Shown one piece after another: positions 1 to 11,026 of a stretch of 64,000 nt of DNA (position 1 is the stretch's first letter; every line of letters starts with the position of its first letter). Below the pieces are notes generated by a model. It worked only from the letters and a program-made list of their open reading frames with translations, was not told the origin of the DNA and did not search any database. Both the position numbers and the translations under genes were made by a program. Source of the DNA: Shouchella xiaoxiensis (lineage in GTDB: Bacteria; Bacillota; Bacilli; Bacillales; Bacillaceae_D); NCBI RefSeq assembly GCF_016907895.1, contig NZ_JAFBCV010000006.1, positions 1-64,000 of the forward strand, given 5' to 3'.

Positions 1-95
1 GTCACACCCGTTCCCATGCCGAACACGGCCGTTAAGCTCTTTTGCGTCGATGGTAGTTGGGGGCTTCCCCCTGTGAGAGTAGAACGTTGCCGGGC
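1..95 (+). rRNA. 5S ribosomal RNA, 3' portion (5' end outside window)
   Basis: The stretch carries the conserved 5S blocks: CACACCCGTTCCCATGCCGA near the start, the GAACACGGCCGTTAAGCTC block, GATGGTAGTTGGGG and CTGTGAGAGTAGAACG. The molecule ends about GTTGCCGGGC at 95, just before a terminator. Roughly 20-35 nt of the 5' end lie before the window. It is presumably the last gene of an rrn operon read rightward. Confidence 0.93.
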
Positions 96-102
96 GATGA
101 GA

Positions 103-130
103 AAGACACCTGAAAAGGTGTCTTTTTTTT
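103..130 (+). terminator. Intrinsic terminator of the rrn operon (copy 1)
   Basis: Stem AAGACACCT / AGGTGTCTT with a GAAA loop followed by a run of T. It begins 8 nt after the end of 5S. Confidence 0.9.
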
Positions 131-382
131 CGAGTCTCCTCAAAGCAAAAGAGTACTACTTCGAAGAAGGAGAAAAAATAAAGGATAAGACAAATACGAG
201 AAATAACCACTTTATAAGAAAACATCATGAATCGTCTTCACCGAGAAAGCAACGTGCTCCCCTGTGAGACGGAGGGGTTGTTTTCGTAAACCATCATGAA
301 GTCGCTTCAAAGCAACAGCATCATGACTCAGCGTCCCCGTAGGAAACCACCGCGGAGCCAAGAACGTTGCCGGGCGATCAGA

Positions 383-410
383 AAGACACCTGAATAGGTG
401 TCTTTTTTTT
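383..410 (+). terminator. Terminator copy 2 in the repeat array
   Basis: Stem AAGACACCT / AGGTGTCTT (loop GAAT) with a T run, at the same place in the unit as the rrn terminator. Confidence 0.8.
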
Positions 411-662
411 CGATTCTCCTCAAAGCAAAAGAGCGCTACTTCGAAGAAGGAGCTACAATAAGGGATAAGACAAATACGAGAAATAAGCACTTTATAAGAA
501 AACATCATGAGTCGTCTTCATCGAGAAAGCAACGTGCTCCCCTGTGAGACGGAGGGGTTGTTTTCGTAAACCATCATGAAGTCGCTTCGAAGCAACAGCA
601 TCATGACTCAGCGTCCCCGTAGGAAACCACCGCGGAGCCAAGAACGTTGCCGGGCGATCAGA

Positions 663-690
663 AAGACACCTGAAAAGGTGTCTATTTTTT
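663..690 (+). terminator. Terminator copy 3 in the repeat array
   Basis: Same stem as copies 1 and 2; the T run is interrupted by one A. Confidence 0.75.
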
Positions 691-942
691 CGATTCTCCT
701 CAAAGCAAAAGAGTACTGCTTCGAAGAAGGAGAAAAAATAAAGGATAAGACAAATGCGAGAAATAACCACTTTATAAGAAAACATCATGAATCGTCTTCA
801 CCGAGAAAGCAACGTGCTCCCCTGTGAGACGGAGGGGTTGTTTTCGTAAACCATCATGAAGTCGCTTCAAAGCAACAGCATCATGACTCAGTGGCCCCGT
901 AAGAAACCACCGCGGAGCCAAGAACGTTGCCGGGCAAACCGA

Positions 943-970
943 AAGACACCTGAAAGGGTGTTTTTTTTCG
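943..970 (+). terminator. Terminator copy 4 in the repeat array
   Basis: Diverged copy: ACACC / GGTGT stem followed by eight T. Confidence 0.75.
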
Positions 971-1220
971 TGTACGCTCAAAGCAAAAGAGCGCTACTTC
1001 GAAGAAGTAGCTACAATAAGGGATAAGACAAAAACGAGACATAAGCACTTTATAAGAAAACATCATGAATCGTCTTCATCGAATAAGCAGCGTGCTCCCC
1101 TGTGAGACGGAGGGGTTGTTTTCGTAAACCATCATGAAGTCGCTTCAAAGAAACAGCATCATGACTTAGCGTCCCCGTAGGAAACCACCGCGGAGCCAAG
1201 ACCGTTGCCGGGCGATCAGA

Positions 1221-1246
1221 AAGACACCTGAATAGGTGTCTTTTTT
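1221..1246 (+). terminator. Terminator copy 5, end of the repeat array
   Basis: AAGACACCT / AGGTGTCTT stem and T run. The repeat similarity stops just after it. The remaining bases to the next gene (1251-1426) show nothing recognisable except the ribosome binding site of that gene. Confidence 0.8.
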
Positions 1247-1426
1247 CGTCTATACTTAGAACGGTCATTTCCTGTGTCATTCACTGTAAAGATAGAAAAA
1301 TAATTCTATGCAAAGTAGAGACGTGAGCAAATAGATCATCCTTATACTTACAAACTAGATAAAGGTTATGTTACAAATAAAAGAGAAATGATTTTGCTAT
1401 TAAGAGATAGTTAAGGAGGAGAAGTT

Positions 1427-3213
<1,787 letters not shown>

Positions 3214-3426
3214 TTAATAAAAGAAGAAAAAAGGGCGGCTGAACTAATTAAGAAATGCGTTTTTTTTTGTGGTGAGATTTGAAGTTCTCTATGTTAATAA
3301 AGTAAGCGAGGTTGAACGTAAATTATTCCTGAGGCTTATCTTTTGCTGAGTTTGTTTCCTCCATTCATCAGCTAAATTACGAATTTTTAATAAAACTTTC
3401 TCAGTAGAAAATAAACTATATATGAC

Positions 3427-3463
3427 AAAAAACCTAATCCTATTTAGTAGGATTAGGTTTTTT
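3427..3463. terminator. Bidirectional terminator downstream of putB
   Basis: A perfect 16-bp stem (3427-3442 with 3448-3463, core ACCTAATCCTA / TAGGATTAGGT) with A and T tracts on both sides. It follows putB, which is read leftward. The rest of the 3139-3469 gap holds only the upstream region of the exosporium gene, and nothing else is recognised there. Confidence 0.85.
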
Positions 3464-3469
3464 CATTTT

Positions 3470-4387
3470 TTATTTTTTGAAAAACCCTCGTAATGCAAAG
3501 GCGATGTTTTGAGGACGTTCAGCTAGGCGTCTCATAAAGTAACCAAACCAATCTGTTCCAAATGGTACATAGAGTCTTACTTTATAGCCCTCTTCCATTA
3601 GCTCTTTTTGCAGAGCTTCGCGGAATCCATACAGCATTTGAAATTCAAATTGTTCTTTAGGGATTTTGTTCTTATCTGCATAAGCCTTCACCTTATCGAT
3701 GATCATATGATCGTGTGAGGCGATGGCAGTGTAGCTACCACTATCAAGATGATTTTGAATAATGGTTATATAATTTTCATCAACTTTTGCTTTGTCTTGA
3801 AAGGCTACTTTTTCAGATTCTTTGTAAGCACCTTTTACAAGTCTTAGCGGAACGCCTTTTAATGCGGCGACATCGGCTTCTGAACGGTGTAAATAGGCTT
3901 GAATAACAGTGCCGACATTGTCATAATCTTTGCGTAAAATGGATAGAATGCGTAAGGTTTGTTCGCAGTGAGAATAATCTTCCATATCGATACGAATGAA
4001 TATGTTAAAACTTAAGGCAGTTTGACAAATGCGTTTCATATTGTCGAGACAGAACTCTTCATCAATATCTAAGCCAAGCTGAGTCATTTTTAAAGAGAGG
4101 TTACACATAGCGCCAGTCTCGTTGATTGCTCGAAGTACATTTAAGCACGCTTCAGTTGCTTCGATTGCCTCTTCTTTTTCTGTAACAAACTCACCTAAGT
4201 GATCTAGTGTACAGTGTAAGCCTTTTGAATTAAGTAACTGAACATTTTTCATGGCATCTTCAAGCGTCGCGCCGGCAACAACTTGTGATGCTCCGAACTT
4301 CAGGCCCCATTTTTTAGCTGCTTTATTGAGTGGTTTGCTTTTGGCGAGCTGCATAAAAAATGAGCGAAGTGGTTGTTCTAGGACCAT
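3470..4387 (-). CDS. putB: Proline dehydrogenase
   Basis: A 305-residue FAD-dependent proline dehydrogenase that oxidises proline to 1-pyrroline-5-carboxylate and passes electrons to the respiratory chain. The length matches the monofunctional PutB/FadM of Bacillus. Family motifs seen are LRLVKGAYKE near residue 182, FQMLYGFRE near residue 249, and the C-terminal segment FGTDWFGYFMRRLAERP, whose two Arg contact the substrate carboxylate. AGGAGG lies 8 nt before the ATG. A sigma-54-type promoter sits about 45 bp upstream. The partner dehydrogenase pruA lies 2 kb away across the regulator gene, with its own promoter of the same class. Confidence 0.96.
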   Translation of the reverse strand: MVLEQPLRSFFMQLAKSKPLNKAAKKWGLKFGASQVVAGATLEDAMKNVQLLNSKGLHCTLDHLGEFVTEKEEAIEATEACLNVLRAINETGAMCNLSLKMTQLGLDIDEEFCLDNMKRICQTALSFNIFIRIDMEDYSHCEQTLRILSILRKDYDNVGTVIQAYLHRSEADVAALKGVPLRLVKGAYKESEKVAFQDKAKVDENYITIIQNHLDSGSYTAIASHDHMIIDKVKAYADKNKIPKEQFEFQMLYGFREALQKELMEEGYKVRLYVPFGTDWFGYFMRRLAERPQNIAFALRGFFKK

Positions 4388-4430
4388 GTGTCATTCCTCC
4401 TAAGATGAGATCAAACCTATACAATAAGTA

Positions 4431-4449
4431 ATGCAAAAACGATGCCAAG
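4431..4449 (-). promoter_or_regulatory. Sigma-54 (SigL) -24/-12 promoter of putB
   Basis: Read leftward the sequence is TTGGCATCGTTTTTGCAT, with GG and GC separated by exactly 10 nt, the sigma-54 signature. The expected transcript start is about 30 nt before the putB ATG. Confidence 0.85.
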
Positions 4450-4488
4450 TTAGATTGAGAGATTAAACTAGTTATTTTTTTAGTAATC

Positions 4489-4535
4489 GTCTAAAATGTA
4501 TGTATGTAAAGACATAAGTGTCTAAAGTGTCTAAA
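4489..4535. promoter_or_regulatory. Candidate enhancer (UAS) with repeated GTCTAAA half-sites
   Basis: GTCTAAA occurs at 4489, 4520 and 4529, the last two inside overlapping copies of AAGTGTCTAAA, and AGACA lies at 4509-4515 in inverted orientation. The cluster lies 40-90 bp upstream of the putB -24 element, a usual enhancer position. It also lies directly before the activator gene. The same word recurs at 6099. Binding is inferred. Confidence 0.5.
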
Positions 4536-4557
4536 AATAAATGTGGAGGTCTGTGTT

Positions 4558-6090
4558 ATGCAAACAACGTTAAAAGATGTTGCCAGACCATTTAATGAAG
4601 AACCTGACCGTGACGGATGGCAATTACCTGAGTCTACATTGTTGAGTCAGATTCCTGTATTTTCTGAAAATGACAAGAACATATATACGTTCAATAGTGA
4701 CCAACAAATTGTGGGTCTCATTGATAAAGCTGACTTAAGTTCATTGTTACTAAATGAATTAAAGCGCCTTCATTCTTTTCAAGAAACGATCCTTAGAGCT
4801 ATGAATGATGCAGTAACCATTGTTAATGAATCAAGTGAAGTACTTGCTATCAATCATCGTTCAGAGGAACTTTATCAGTTAAATCATGATGAAGTAAAAG
4901 GTCGTCCATTGAGTCAATTCTTTGACGAAGAAGCGCTTGTTTTATGGTCAGTGATGAAAGATAAACAACCGGTTATGAACCAATACAATCAACCAAAACA
5001 AGGGCTACATGTAATTGTAAACACGGTTCCTGTTTTTCAAGGAATTGAATGTATTGGTGGAATTTCAATTGAGCGTGATATTACGGATGTTGTCAAATTA
5101 AATGAAACATTAACGACCACTACAGCAAGTTTACATGATTTAAATGGACATGTTAGCGAGCTCCCTTTTGAAACAATAATAGGAACGAGTAAACCAATTA
5201 AACAGGCGATTGAGATGTCTAAAAAAGTAGCGAAAACGGATGCCAATCTATTATTAACAGGAGAAAGTGGTGTGGGGAAGGAATTATTTGCTGAAGGCGT
5301 TCATCAAGCGAGTAATCGAAGGGATTCTCCTTTTATAGCGATAAATTGTGGTGCGATTCCAGCAGCTTTATTTGAAAGTGAGCTATTTGGCTACGCTCAA
5401 GGTGCGTTTACTGGTGCGGTGAAAGGCGGAAAAAAAGGGAAGTTAGATGCGGCAAAAGGGGGTACATTGTTTCTGGATGAAGTTGCGGAAATGCCACTGG
5501 AACTACAGGTCAAACTGCTGAGAGTTCTGCAAGAGCGTCTTTACTATCGAGTAGGTGAGCATAAGGCAATTCCTCTAGACGTACGCATTGTAGCAGCTAC
5601 GAATCGAAATTTAGAGGAAATGATTGAAGCAGGTACATTCAGAGAAGATCTATATTACCGACTACATGTTATACAAATACACATCCCACCACTTCGTGAA
5701 CGCATGGAGGATTTGCCCGAATTAATCCAACGTTTTGCTCATGAATTTGCAGTCCGATATGAGAAGGTAGTACCTACTTTTGATGCAGAAGTGATGTATA
5801 TGTTAATGAACCATCGCTGGGAAGGGAATATTAGACAGCTCCGTAACTTGGTCGAACGAGTCGTTATTTTAACAAATGATGCGGAATCGATTATTCATTG
5901 GTACCACTTACCTGAGGCTTTTCAGAGGCAGGGGAAGCACTTATCTTCAACTGTACGATCAATTAAAGATGAACGTCATGATATTGAATTAGCATTACAG
6001 AAAACGTATGGAAATAAATCAGCGGCAGCGAAAATGCTGGGTATTTCAAGAGCGACCCTATATAACAAATTAAAACAGTTAAATGTATAA
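4558..6090 (+). CDS. Sigma-54-dependent transcriptional activator of proline catabolism (PAS, AAA+, Fis HTH)
   Basis: A 510-residue enhancer-binding protein. A short N-terminal region is followed by a PAS sensor (about 75-180), then the AAA+ core with Walker A GESGVGKE near residue 235 and the sigma-54-contacting GAFTGA loop near residue 282. A C-terminal Fis-type helix-turn-helix ([18 protein letters not shown]) closes the protein. The ATG at 4558 has GGAGG 8 nt upstream; an upstream GTG is less likely. The layout resembles RocR of B. subtilis. It sits between putB and pruA, which both have sigma-54 promoters, so proline or pyrroline-5-carboxylate is the likely signal. B. subtilis PutR is an unrelated PucR-type protein, so that name is not used here. 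Confidence 0.93.
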   Translation: MQTTLKDVARPFNEEPDRDGWQLPESTLLSQIPVFSENDKNIYTFNSDQQIVGLIDKADLSSLLLNELKRLHSFQETILRAMNDAVTIVNESSEVLAINHRSEELYQLNHDEVKGRPLSQFFDEEALVLWSVMKDKQPVMNQYNQPKQGLHVIVNTVPVFQGIECIGGISIERDITDVVKLNETLTTTTASLHDLNGHVSELPFETIIGTSKPIKQAIEMSKKVAKTDANLLLTGESGVGKELFAEGVHQASNRRDSPFIAINCGAIPAALFESELFGYAQGAFTGAVKGGKKGKLDAAKGGTLFLDEVAEMPLELQVKLLRVLQERLYYRVGEHKAIPLDVRIVAATNRNLEEMIEAGTFREDLYYRLHVIQIHIPPLRERMEDLPELIQRFAHEFAVRYEKVVPTFDAEVMYMLMNHRWEGNIRQLRNLVERVVILTNDAESIIHWYHLPEAFQRQGKHLSSTVRSIKDERHDIELALQKTYGNKSAAAKMLGISRATLYNKLKQLNV

Positions 6091-6094
6091 ACAA

Positions 6095-6118
6095 AAGTGT
6101 CTAAATAGACAACATTGT
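6095..6118. promoter_or_regulatory. Candidate downstream enhancer beyond pruA
   Basis: AAGTGTCTAAA at 6095-6105 repeats the motif found before putB. It extends into the inverted repeat TGTCTAAATAGACA (6099-6112), and TAGACA recurs shortly after. It lies just past the 3' ends of the activator gene and pruA. A distant enhancer downstream of the gene it activates is known for B. subtilis rocG; the same role here is a hypothesis. Confidence 0.4.
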
Positions 6119-6126
6119 ATAGACAA

Positions 6127-6156
6127 AAAAGACACGTTCGACAGAACGTGTCTTTT
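6127..6156. terminator. Bidirectional terminator between the activator gene and pruA
   Basis: A 13-bp stem AAAAGACACGTTC / GAACGTGTCTTTT with loop GACA, flanked by A and T runs, between two converging genes. Confidence 0.88.
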
Positions 6157-6161
6157 AATGT

Positions 6162-7712
6162 TTAATACATTTCTGAGATTGTTTTTGCTTGCATGTGTAG
6201 TGCAAGGTAATCTGGTCCGCCCGCTTTAGAATCTGTACCGGACATCTTAAAGCCACCGAAAGGATGGTACCCTACAATTGCACCTGTACAATTGCGGTTA
6301 AAATAAAGATTCCCAACGTGAAAATCTTGCTTTGCTTGCTCAATTTTAGCACGATTGTTTGTTATAACAGCACCCGTTAAGCCATACTCTGTGTTATTCG
6401 CAATTTCTAACGCTTCATCATAGCTTGAAGCTTTGCTAATTGCTAAAACAGGACCAAAAATTTCTTCCTGCATGATGCGGGCTTTTGGATCAACATCAAC
6501 GAACACAGTTGGATCAATAAAGAATCCAGTTGAGCTGTCACTTTTACCGCCTGCAACCAGCTTTCCTTCATCGTTTCCAATCTCGATATAGCCTGTGATT
6601 TTATCAAATGCTGCTTGATCAATTACTGGTCCCATATAGTTGTTAGTTGCTTCAGCTGGATTTCCAACCGTCAATTCTTTTGTGCGTGCAGCCACTTTCT
6701 CAACGACTTCATCATAAACGTCTGCATGGATAACCGCTCTTGAGCCTGCTGAACATTTCTGACCAGAGAAGCCAAACGCAGATACGACAATAGCGTCTAC
6801 AGCTGTTTCAATATCGGCTTCGCTATCTACAACAACTGTATCTTTTCCACCCATTTCAACGATAACGCGTTTTAAGTGGTTTTGCTCTTTTTGAACAACT
6901 GCTGCTTTTTCGTATAAGCGCACGCCGACATCGCGAGAACCAGTGAACGTAATTAACGCTGTTTTTGGATGCTCGACTAAGTAATCACCGACTTCACTTC
7001 CGCTACCTGGGACAAAGTTAATCACGCCTTTAGGTACGCCAGCTTCTTCTAATACTTCTACAAATTTTGCAGCGATTACAGGCGTTGTGCTTGCTGGTTT
7101 AAGAAGAACCGTATTCCCTGTAACTAAAGGTGCTACAGTCGTTCCAGCCATGATGGCAAAAGCAAAGTTCCAAGGCGAGATGACAACCGTTACACCTGTT
7201 GGCGTGTAGACGTAGCTGTTTTGTTCACCTTCGCGACTGATGATTGGTTTGCCGTTTGCTAATTCAATCATTTGACGTGCATAGTATTCTAAGAAATCAA
7301 TTCCTTCAGCTGTATCACCATCTGCCTCTTTCCAAGGCTTTCCACCTTCTTTTACAAGTAAAGCAGAGAATTCATGCTTACGTCGACGGACAATAGCTGC
7401 TGCGCGAACAAGAATATTCGCTCGCTCTGCAGGAGTTACTTTTCTCCAAGATTCAAATGCAGTGCTTGCTGCTTGAATGGCTTGCTCCGCGTGTTCTTTC
7501 GTTGCTTTTCCAGTTGTTCCGATTACTTCGGATTTATTAGAGGGATTATAAGATGTAATTTTTTGCTCAGTGTCAACGCGCTCACCGTTTATCACAAGGG
7601 GATAATGTCCACCTAGTTCAGATTCGACTTTCTTTATCGCGTCGAGCAAAGCTTGTTTATTTTCCTCGATTGTAAAATCTGTGAATGGTTCGTGTTTGTA
7701 TGGTTGTAACAT
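6162..7712 (-). CDS. pruA: L-glutamate gamma-semialdehyde (1-pyrroline-5-carboxylate) dehydrogenase
   Basis: A 516-residue aldehyde dehydrogenase that completes proline breakdown to glutamate with NAD. The length is that of Bacillus RocA/PutC. It shows SPWNFAFAI in the cofactor domain, GSRDVG, the general-base segment VEMGGKD, and the catalytic cysteine in [10 protein letters not shown] around residue 320. The C-terminus [20 protein letters not shown] is typical of this branch. GGAGG precedes the ATG. It is transcribed alone from a sigma-54 promoter. Because this enzyme is also shared by arginine catabolism, rocA is an alternative name. Confidence 0.96.
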   Translation of the reverse strand: MLQPYKHEPFTDFTIEENKQALLDAIKKVESELGGHYPLVINGERVDTEQKITSYNPSNKSEVIGTTGKATKEHAEQAIQAASTAFESWRKVTPAERANILVRAAAIVRRRKHEFSALLVKEGGKPWKEADGDTAEGIDFLEYYARQMIELANGKPIISREGEQNSYVYTPTGVTVVISPWNFAFAIMAGTTVAPLVTGNTVLLKPASTTPVIAAKFVEVLEEAGVPKGVINFVPGSGSEVGDYLVEHPKTALITFTGSRDVGVRLYEKAAVVQKEQNHLKRVIVEMGGKDTVVVDSEADIETAVDAIVVSAFGFSGQKCSAGSRAVIHADVYDEVVEKVAARTKELTVGNPAEATNNYMGPVIDQAAFDKITGYIEIGNDEGKLVAGGKSDSSTGFFIDPTVFVDVDPKARIMQEEIFGPVLAISKASSYDEALEIANNTEYGLTGAVITNNRAKIEQAKQDFHVGNLYFNRNCTGAIVGYHPFGGFKMSGTDSKAGGPDYLALHMQAKTISEMY

Positions 7713-7748
7713 AAAAATCCTCCTTCAAATTCGATTCCCTATTTATAA

Positions 7749-7766
7749 TGCAAAAACCATGCCAAG
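7749..7766 (-). promoter_or_regulatory. Sigma-54 (SigL) -24/-12 promoter of pruA
   Basis: Read leftward the sequence is TTGGCATGGTTTTTGCAT, again with GG-N10-GC, and is almost identical to the putB promoter. It lies about 35 bp before the pruA ATG. Confidence 0.86.
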
Positions 7767-7842
7767 TTCTTTTTTTGTGTTGGAAAAGCCATACAATGTA
7801 TACTGCTTAAAGAGTCAATTTCAAAATATAAGGAGTGCTTAT

Positions 7843-8529
7843 ATGAGAATTGGGATTGTTGGCACGGGTAGAATGGGTTCTGTTATTAGCAAATGTCTAG
7901 TATCGAATTATACGTTAACGTTGTATAACCGAAGCTCACAGCGTGCAAAAGTACTGGCAGATGAGCTAAAGGCACAATATGTGGATGAACCACTAGGTTT
8001 AAGTACGTGCGAAGTAATTCTCCTCTCTGTGCCAGCTGATCAAATTGCTACTGTAGCAGCTGAAGTAGCGGCATTTTGCAAGACTGATACAATTATTGTT
8101 AATACTGCAACCAAAGCTTTCATTTCAACGGAATTGCGTAGTAGACACCCGCATGTTTATTTTGTAGACGCTAAAATCATTGGTCATGCAGGTTCAATGG
8201 AGTTCGGACAGTCAGCTTACGTTATTATTGACACGAGCGAAAAGCTTTTTAAGCCATTAAAAAATATTTTTTCATTGATTGGAACAGTTGAGCGGGGGGA
8301 TAGTAAGCTAGCACCGACATTATCGACACTTGCAACAGAAGTAGGGATACGAGCGGCTGTGCTGTTAAAAAGTGAATTAGCTCCATATCATTTAGCGCCT
8401 GAATTAGAGAAAGTGTTGATTGAAAGCATAGGTGCTGGAACGATGAAAGCCTATATCAATGGAGATTTAGGGCATTTTGGACAAGAAATTGCCCGAAGAA
8501 TAGAAGCGGAGATAGGGGTGGAAGAATGA
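7843..8529 (+). CDS. NAD(P)-binding reductase of the pyrroline-5-carboxylate reductase / F420-oxidoreductase-like fold
   Basis: A 228-residue protein with an N-terminal Rossmann site GIVGTGRMGS (residues 3-12). VILLSVPADQI and TIIVNTATKAF follow, as in ProC-like and 6-phosphogluconate dehydrogenase-like proteins. AAGGAG at 7830 sets the ATG at 7843. It is shorter than ProC (about 270) and its C-terminal half lacks clear ProC dimerisation motifs, so the substrate is unknown. It starts divergently from pruA and overlaps the following C45-family gene by ATGA, which suggests an operon. Confidence 0.75.
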   Translation: MRIGIVGTGRMGSVISKCLVSNYTLTLYNRSSQRAKVLADELKAQYVDEPLGLSTCEVILLSVPADQIATVAAEVAAFCKTDTIIVNTATKAFISTELRSRHPHVYFVDAKIIGHAGSMEFGQSAYVIIDTSEKLFKPLKNIFSLIGTVERGDSKLAPTLSTLATEVGIRAAVLLKSELAPYHLAPELEKVLIESIGAGTMKAYINGDLGHFGQEIARRIEAEIGVEE

Positions 8530-9602
8530 AGCAAGTGTATAGTGAACTGATTACTTTTAGAGGCTCCCATGAATAATTTGGCTACCAACAAGGTTTAAAG
8601 TTGAAAGATTCTTATATTGTTCGTAATCGCGAAAATCAGTGGAAGGTTAGGAAAAAGCGTTTTTCAATTGACGTCCAAGAAGCAAAAAGAGAGATTGAAG
8701 TTATTTCAAAGCCAATTTGGCAGGAGTTACTCGGCTTGCAGCAAGCGCTGGAATGGCCAATTGAAGAGGTATTAGCTGAGTTTGGTGGGTATCGAGTGCC
8801 GTATAATAAATCAGGATGCTCAATTGCAACAGGCTCTAACTATTTAATTCGAAACTATGATTATCATCCAAAAACATATGATGGCAGATATATGCTCTAT
8901 CAACCATCAGATGGAGGGCTTGCGACAGCGGCTCCAAGTCAACGCATAACAGGGCGCATGGATGGAATTAACGAAGCAGGTCTTGCGATGGGTTATAATT
9001 TTATGAACAGAAAGCGACCGGGTGCAGGTTTTATTTGTTGTATGATTGGGCGATTTATTCTAGAAACATGTGCTAGCGTGAAGGAAGCGATTCAGCTTTT
9101 AAAACACATCCCCCATCGCCATTCCTTTAGTTATGTTGTTTATGATCGCACTGGCGAAACAGCGATTATTGAAGCGTCCCCTCGTGATGTTGTTGTCCGC
9201 ACTTCAATCCGCTGTACCAATCATTTTGAAGAACAGAAATCAGAAAACCGTCACCATTTAATTGACTCAGAACGACGGCTTGCTGTTTTAAAGGAAAATC
9301 AACAGCAAGAAATGATTGTGGACGAGGCGTACAAGTTATTTAATCACAGTGATCAAGGGATTTTTTCAGATCTCTATGAAAGTTGGGCAGGAACGATTCA
9401 CACATCGGTTTACTTTCCAACAGCATTACAAGCTTGGTTTACGCTAGGACCAAATCAACCACCAACAGTAATCGATTTTAAGAGCTGGCTACAAGGAACC
9501 TCTTTAGGTATAAAGCGAATTGAGGGAGAAATAAATACTAAAGTACCTTTTTTACATATGGATTATCCGGCAGATTGGTTTAATGGTGAGAAAAGAACAT
9601 GA
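8526..9602 (+). pseudogene. C45-family peptidase / acyltransferase-like protein interrupted by an in-frame stop
   Basis: The gene should begin at ATG 8526, overlapping the previous stop. Its reading frame gives MKQVYSELITFRGSHE, then TAA at 8574-8576, then FGYQQGLKLKDSYIVR and the rest of the protein without further stops. The segment matches the N-terminal G-S-H-x-x-x-G-Y-Q-x-G motif of C45 (acyl-CoA:6-APA acyltransferase-like) proteins, so one substitution such as GAA to TAA would explain it. The nucleophile Cys in SGCSIATGSNYLIRNYDY and the downstream core are intact. A 333-residue product could start at TTG 8601, but its ribosome binding site is poor and the conserved N-terminal motif would be lost. 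A sequencing error is possible. Confidence 0.75.
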
Positions 9603-9758
9603 TCGTCCCTAAGAAGTTATCTAGGAAAGCTTCTTTATAGCAATAAAAGTGTTTATTAAAATTATGATTGAGGAATTATACTCATGATTCTCGAACAAAT
9701 TAGGGAAGATAAAATCAACTTTTTTAAAATGAATGAAGACCTAATGAGGAGATTGAGT

Positions 9759-10727
9759 ATGAAGAGAAAGTCTAAGGTATGGGTGTGGACAGGATCAGCT
9801 GTTGTTCTGCTCGGGTTTGGAGCTTTAATTGCCGCAAGCCTTTATCTGTTTGACATGGCTATTGCTCGTGATACAGATACATTCGAGCTTTATGCTGGAG
9901 AAGAGTACAACCATGTAGATGAAGAAGTTGAGACAATGATGGAATTAATTGAAAAAGGCGAGGCGTGGCTGTCACAACAGGAAGTAGAAATACTTGAACA
10001 AGTAACTGATGATGGCTTAACGCTTTATGGGCGCTATATTAAAAATGAACAAGAAACGGATAAGTTGGCATTGTTGCTTCATGGATATAGAGGGGTAAGT
10101 GATCAGATGGGGCTAGCAGGCGCATTATATGCTGAGCAAGGGTTTGATCTGTTCATTCCAGATGCGAGAGCACACGGAAAGAGTGAAGGCAACTTTATAG
10201 GCTTTGGTTGGCCAGATCGATTGGATCAAATTAATTGGTTGGAAAAGCTTATTATAGAAAAAGGAATTAACCAGATTGTCCTACATGGCGAATCGATGGG
10301 AGCAGCAACGGCACTGATGACCGCTGGAGAAGACAAGCTGCCACAACAGGTAAAGGCGGTTGTGGCGGACAGTCCATACACATCTGTTGAGGATGAGTTA
10401 TCACATCAACTAGAAAACCTGTTTAATGTACCTAGCTTTCCCTTTATTCAATTAGGGAGTATCATTACTCAAATCCAAGCTGGTTACTCCTTTGAAGAAG
10501 CATCTGCGTTAAAACAAGTGAAAAGAAACACGCCACCTCTTTTTTTAATTCATGGAGATCAAGATGATTTAGTGCCTACTTATATGTCAGAAGAGCTTTA
10601 TGCACAAGCCACAGGGGAAACGAAATTATGGATTGTATCTGGTGCTGACCACGTTGCAGCGAAATTTGAGAAACCAGAAGAATACAAGGAGCGTGTGTTG
10701 CGCTTTGTTCACCAATATTTAGATTAA
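9759..10727 (+). CDS. Membrane-anchored alpha/beta hydrolase (YqkD-like)
   Basis: A 322-residue serine-hydrolase-fold protein with one N-terminal membrane segment (about residues 9-30) and an outside-facing domain. Motifs are LLLHGYRG near the oxyanion region, the nucleophile elbow GESMG, DSPYTS after strand 6, and a C-terminal IHGDQDDLVP and GADHV supplying the Asp and His. The ATG at 9759 is preceded by GAGGAGA at 7 nt; earlier ATGs lack a site. It resembles B. subtilis YqkD, of unknown substrate. Confidence 0.85.
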   Translation: MKRKSKVWVWTGSAVVLLGFGALIAASLYLFDMAIARDTDTFELYAGEEYNHVDEEVETMMELIEKGEAWLSQQEVEILEQVTDDGLTLYGRYIKNEQETDKLALLLHGYRGVSDQMGLAGALYAEQGFDLFIPDARAHGKSEGNFIGFGWPDRLDQINWLEKLIIEKGINQIVLHGESMGAATALMTAGEDKLPQQVKAVVADSPYTSVEDELSHQLENLFNVPSFPFIQLGSIITQIQAGYSFEEASALKQVKRNTPPLFLIHGDQDDLVPTYMSEELYAQATGETKLWIVSGADHVAAKFEKPEEYKERVLRFVHQYLD

Positions 10728-11021
10728 TGCCTTTTAAGAGACAAGGACAAGAGGATATAAACAGACTGAAAAGATGATTAGTCTTTGTTCGGATTGATCG
10801 TCTTTTCGTAGCGTTTATGAGAACAAGTATTAGAAGAAAGGGGATTTCAAACGGTCAGCACGAGTCGACGAGTCTGAAGACTATGGGCTGTGTTTTTTTG
10901 CGTTAAAGGCTGAGATTTGTTTTTTCTTTAGTGGGTTTGTATTAGTGTTCGTAGAATACGACGTTTTGTCCGACCTTTACGTGTCCCCTTTTTTTGAAAA
11001 GGTCAATGGAAAACAAGAATA
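10728..11021. other. Intergenic region before htpG
   Basis: A weak hairpin (AAAAGATGAT at 10769 pairing with ATCGTCTTTT at 10797, one G-U pair) may end the hydrolase transcript. The rest, about 10810-11020, is T-rich with no coding signal or recognised RNA. Confidence 0.4.
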
Positions 11022-11026
11022 GCCTA

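Larger units (their letters stand above)
96..1250 (+). repeat. Tandem 280-bp repeat array containing 5S-tail and terminator copies
   Basis: The marker AGAACGTTGCCGGGC occurs at 81, 361, 641 and 921, and as AGACCGTTGCCGGGC at 1199, giving spacings of 280, 280, 280 and 278. Counting from the end of each 5S tail, units run 96-375, 376-655, 656-935 and 936-1213, with a partial fifth unit to about 1250. Each unit holds a terminator hairpin, an AT-rich stretch, a block starting ACATCATGA, the segment CTCCCCTGTGAGACGGAGGG, a related second CATCATGA block, and a new copy of the last 15 nt of 5S. Copies differ by scattered substitutions only. Short reading frames inside the units recur because of the repeat and have no coding support. 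Confidence 0.93.

Noticed and set aside
212-1280. Several 60-100-codon frames on both strands within the first 1.3 kb
   Set aside because: They repeat with the 280-bp DNA unit, run through terminators and the 5S tail, and lack ribosome binding sites.
10980-11015. GACCTTT...AAAAGGTC inverted repeat before htpG as a riboswitch or terminator
   Set aside because: Short arms, long AT-rich loop and no T run; it lies upstream of the promoter.
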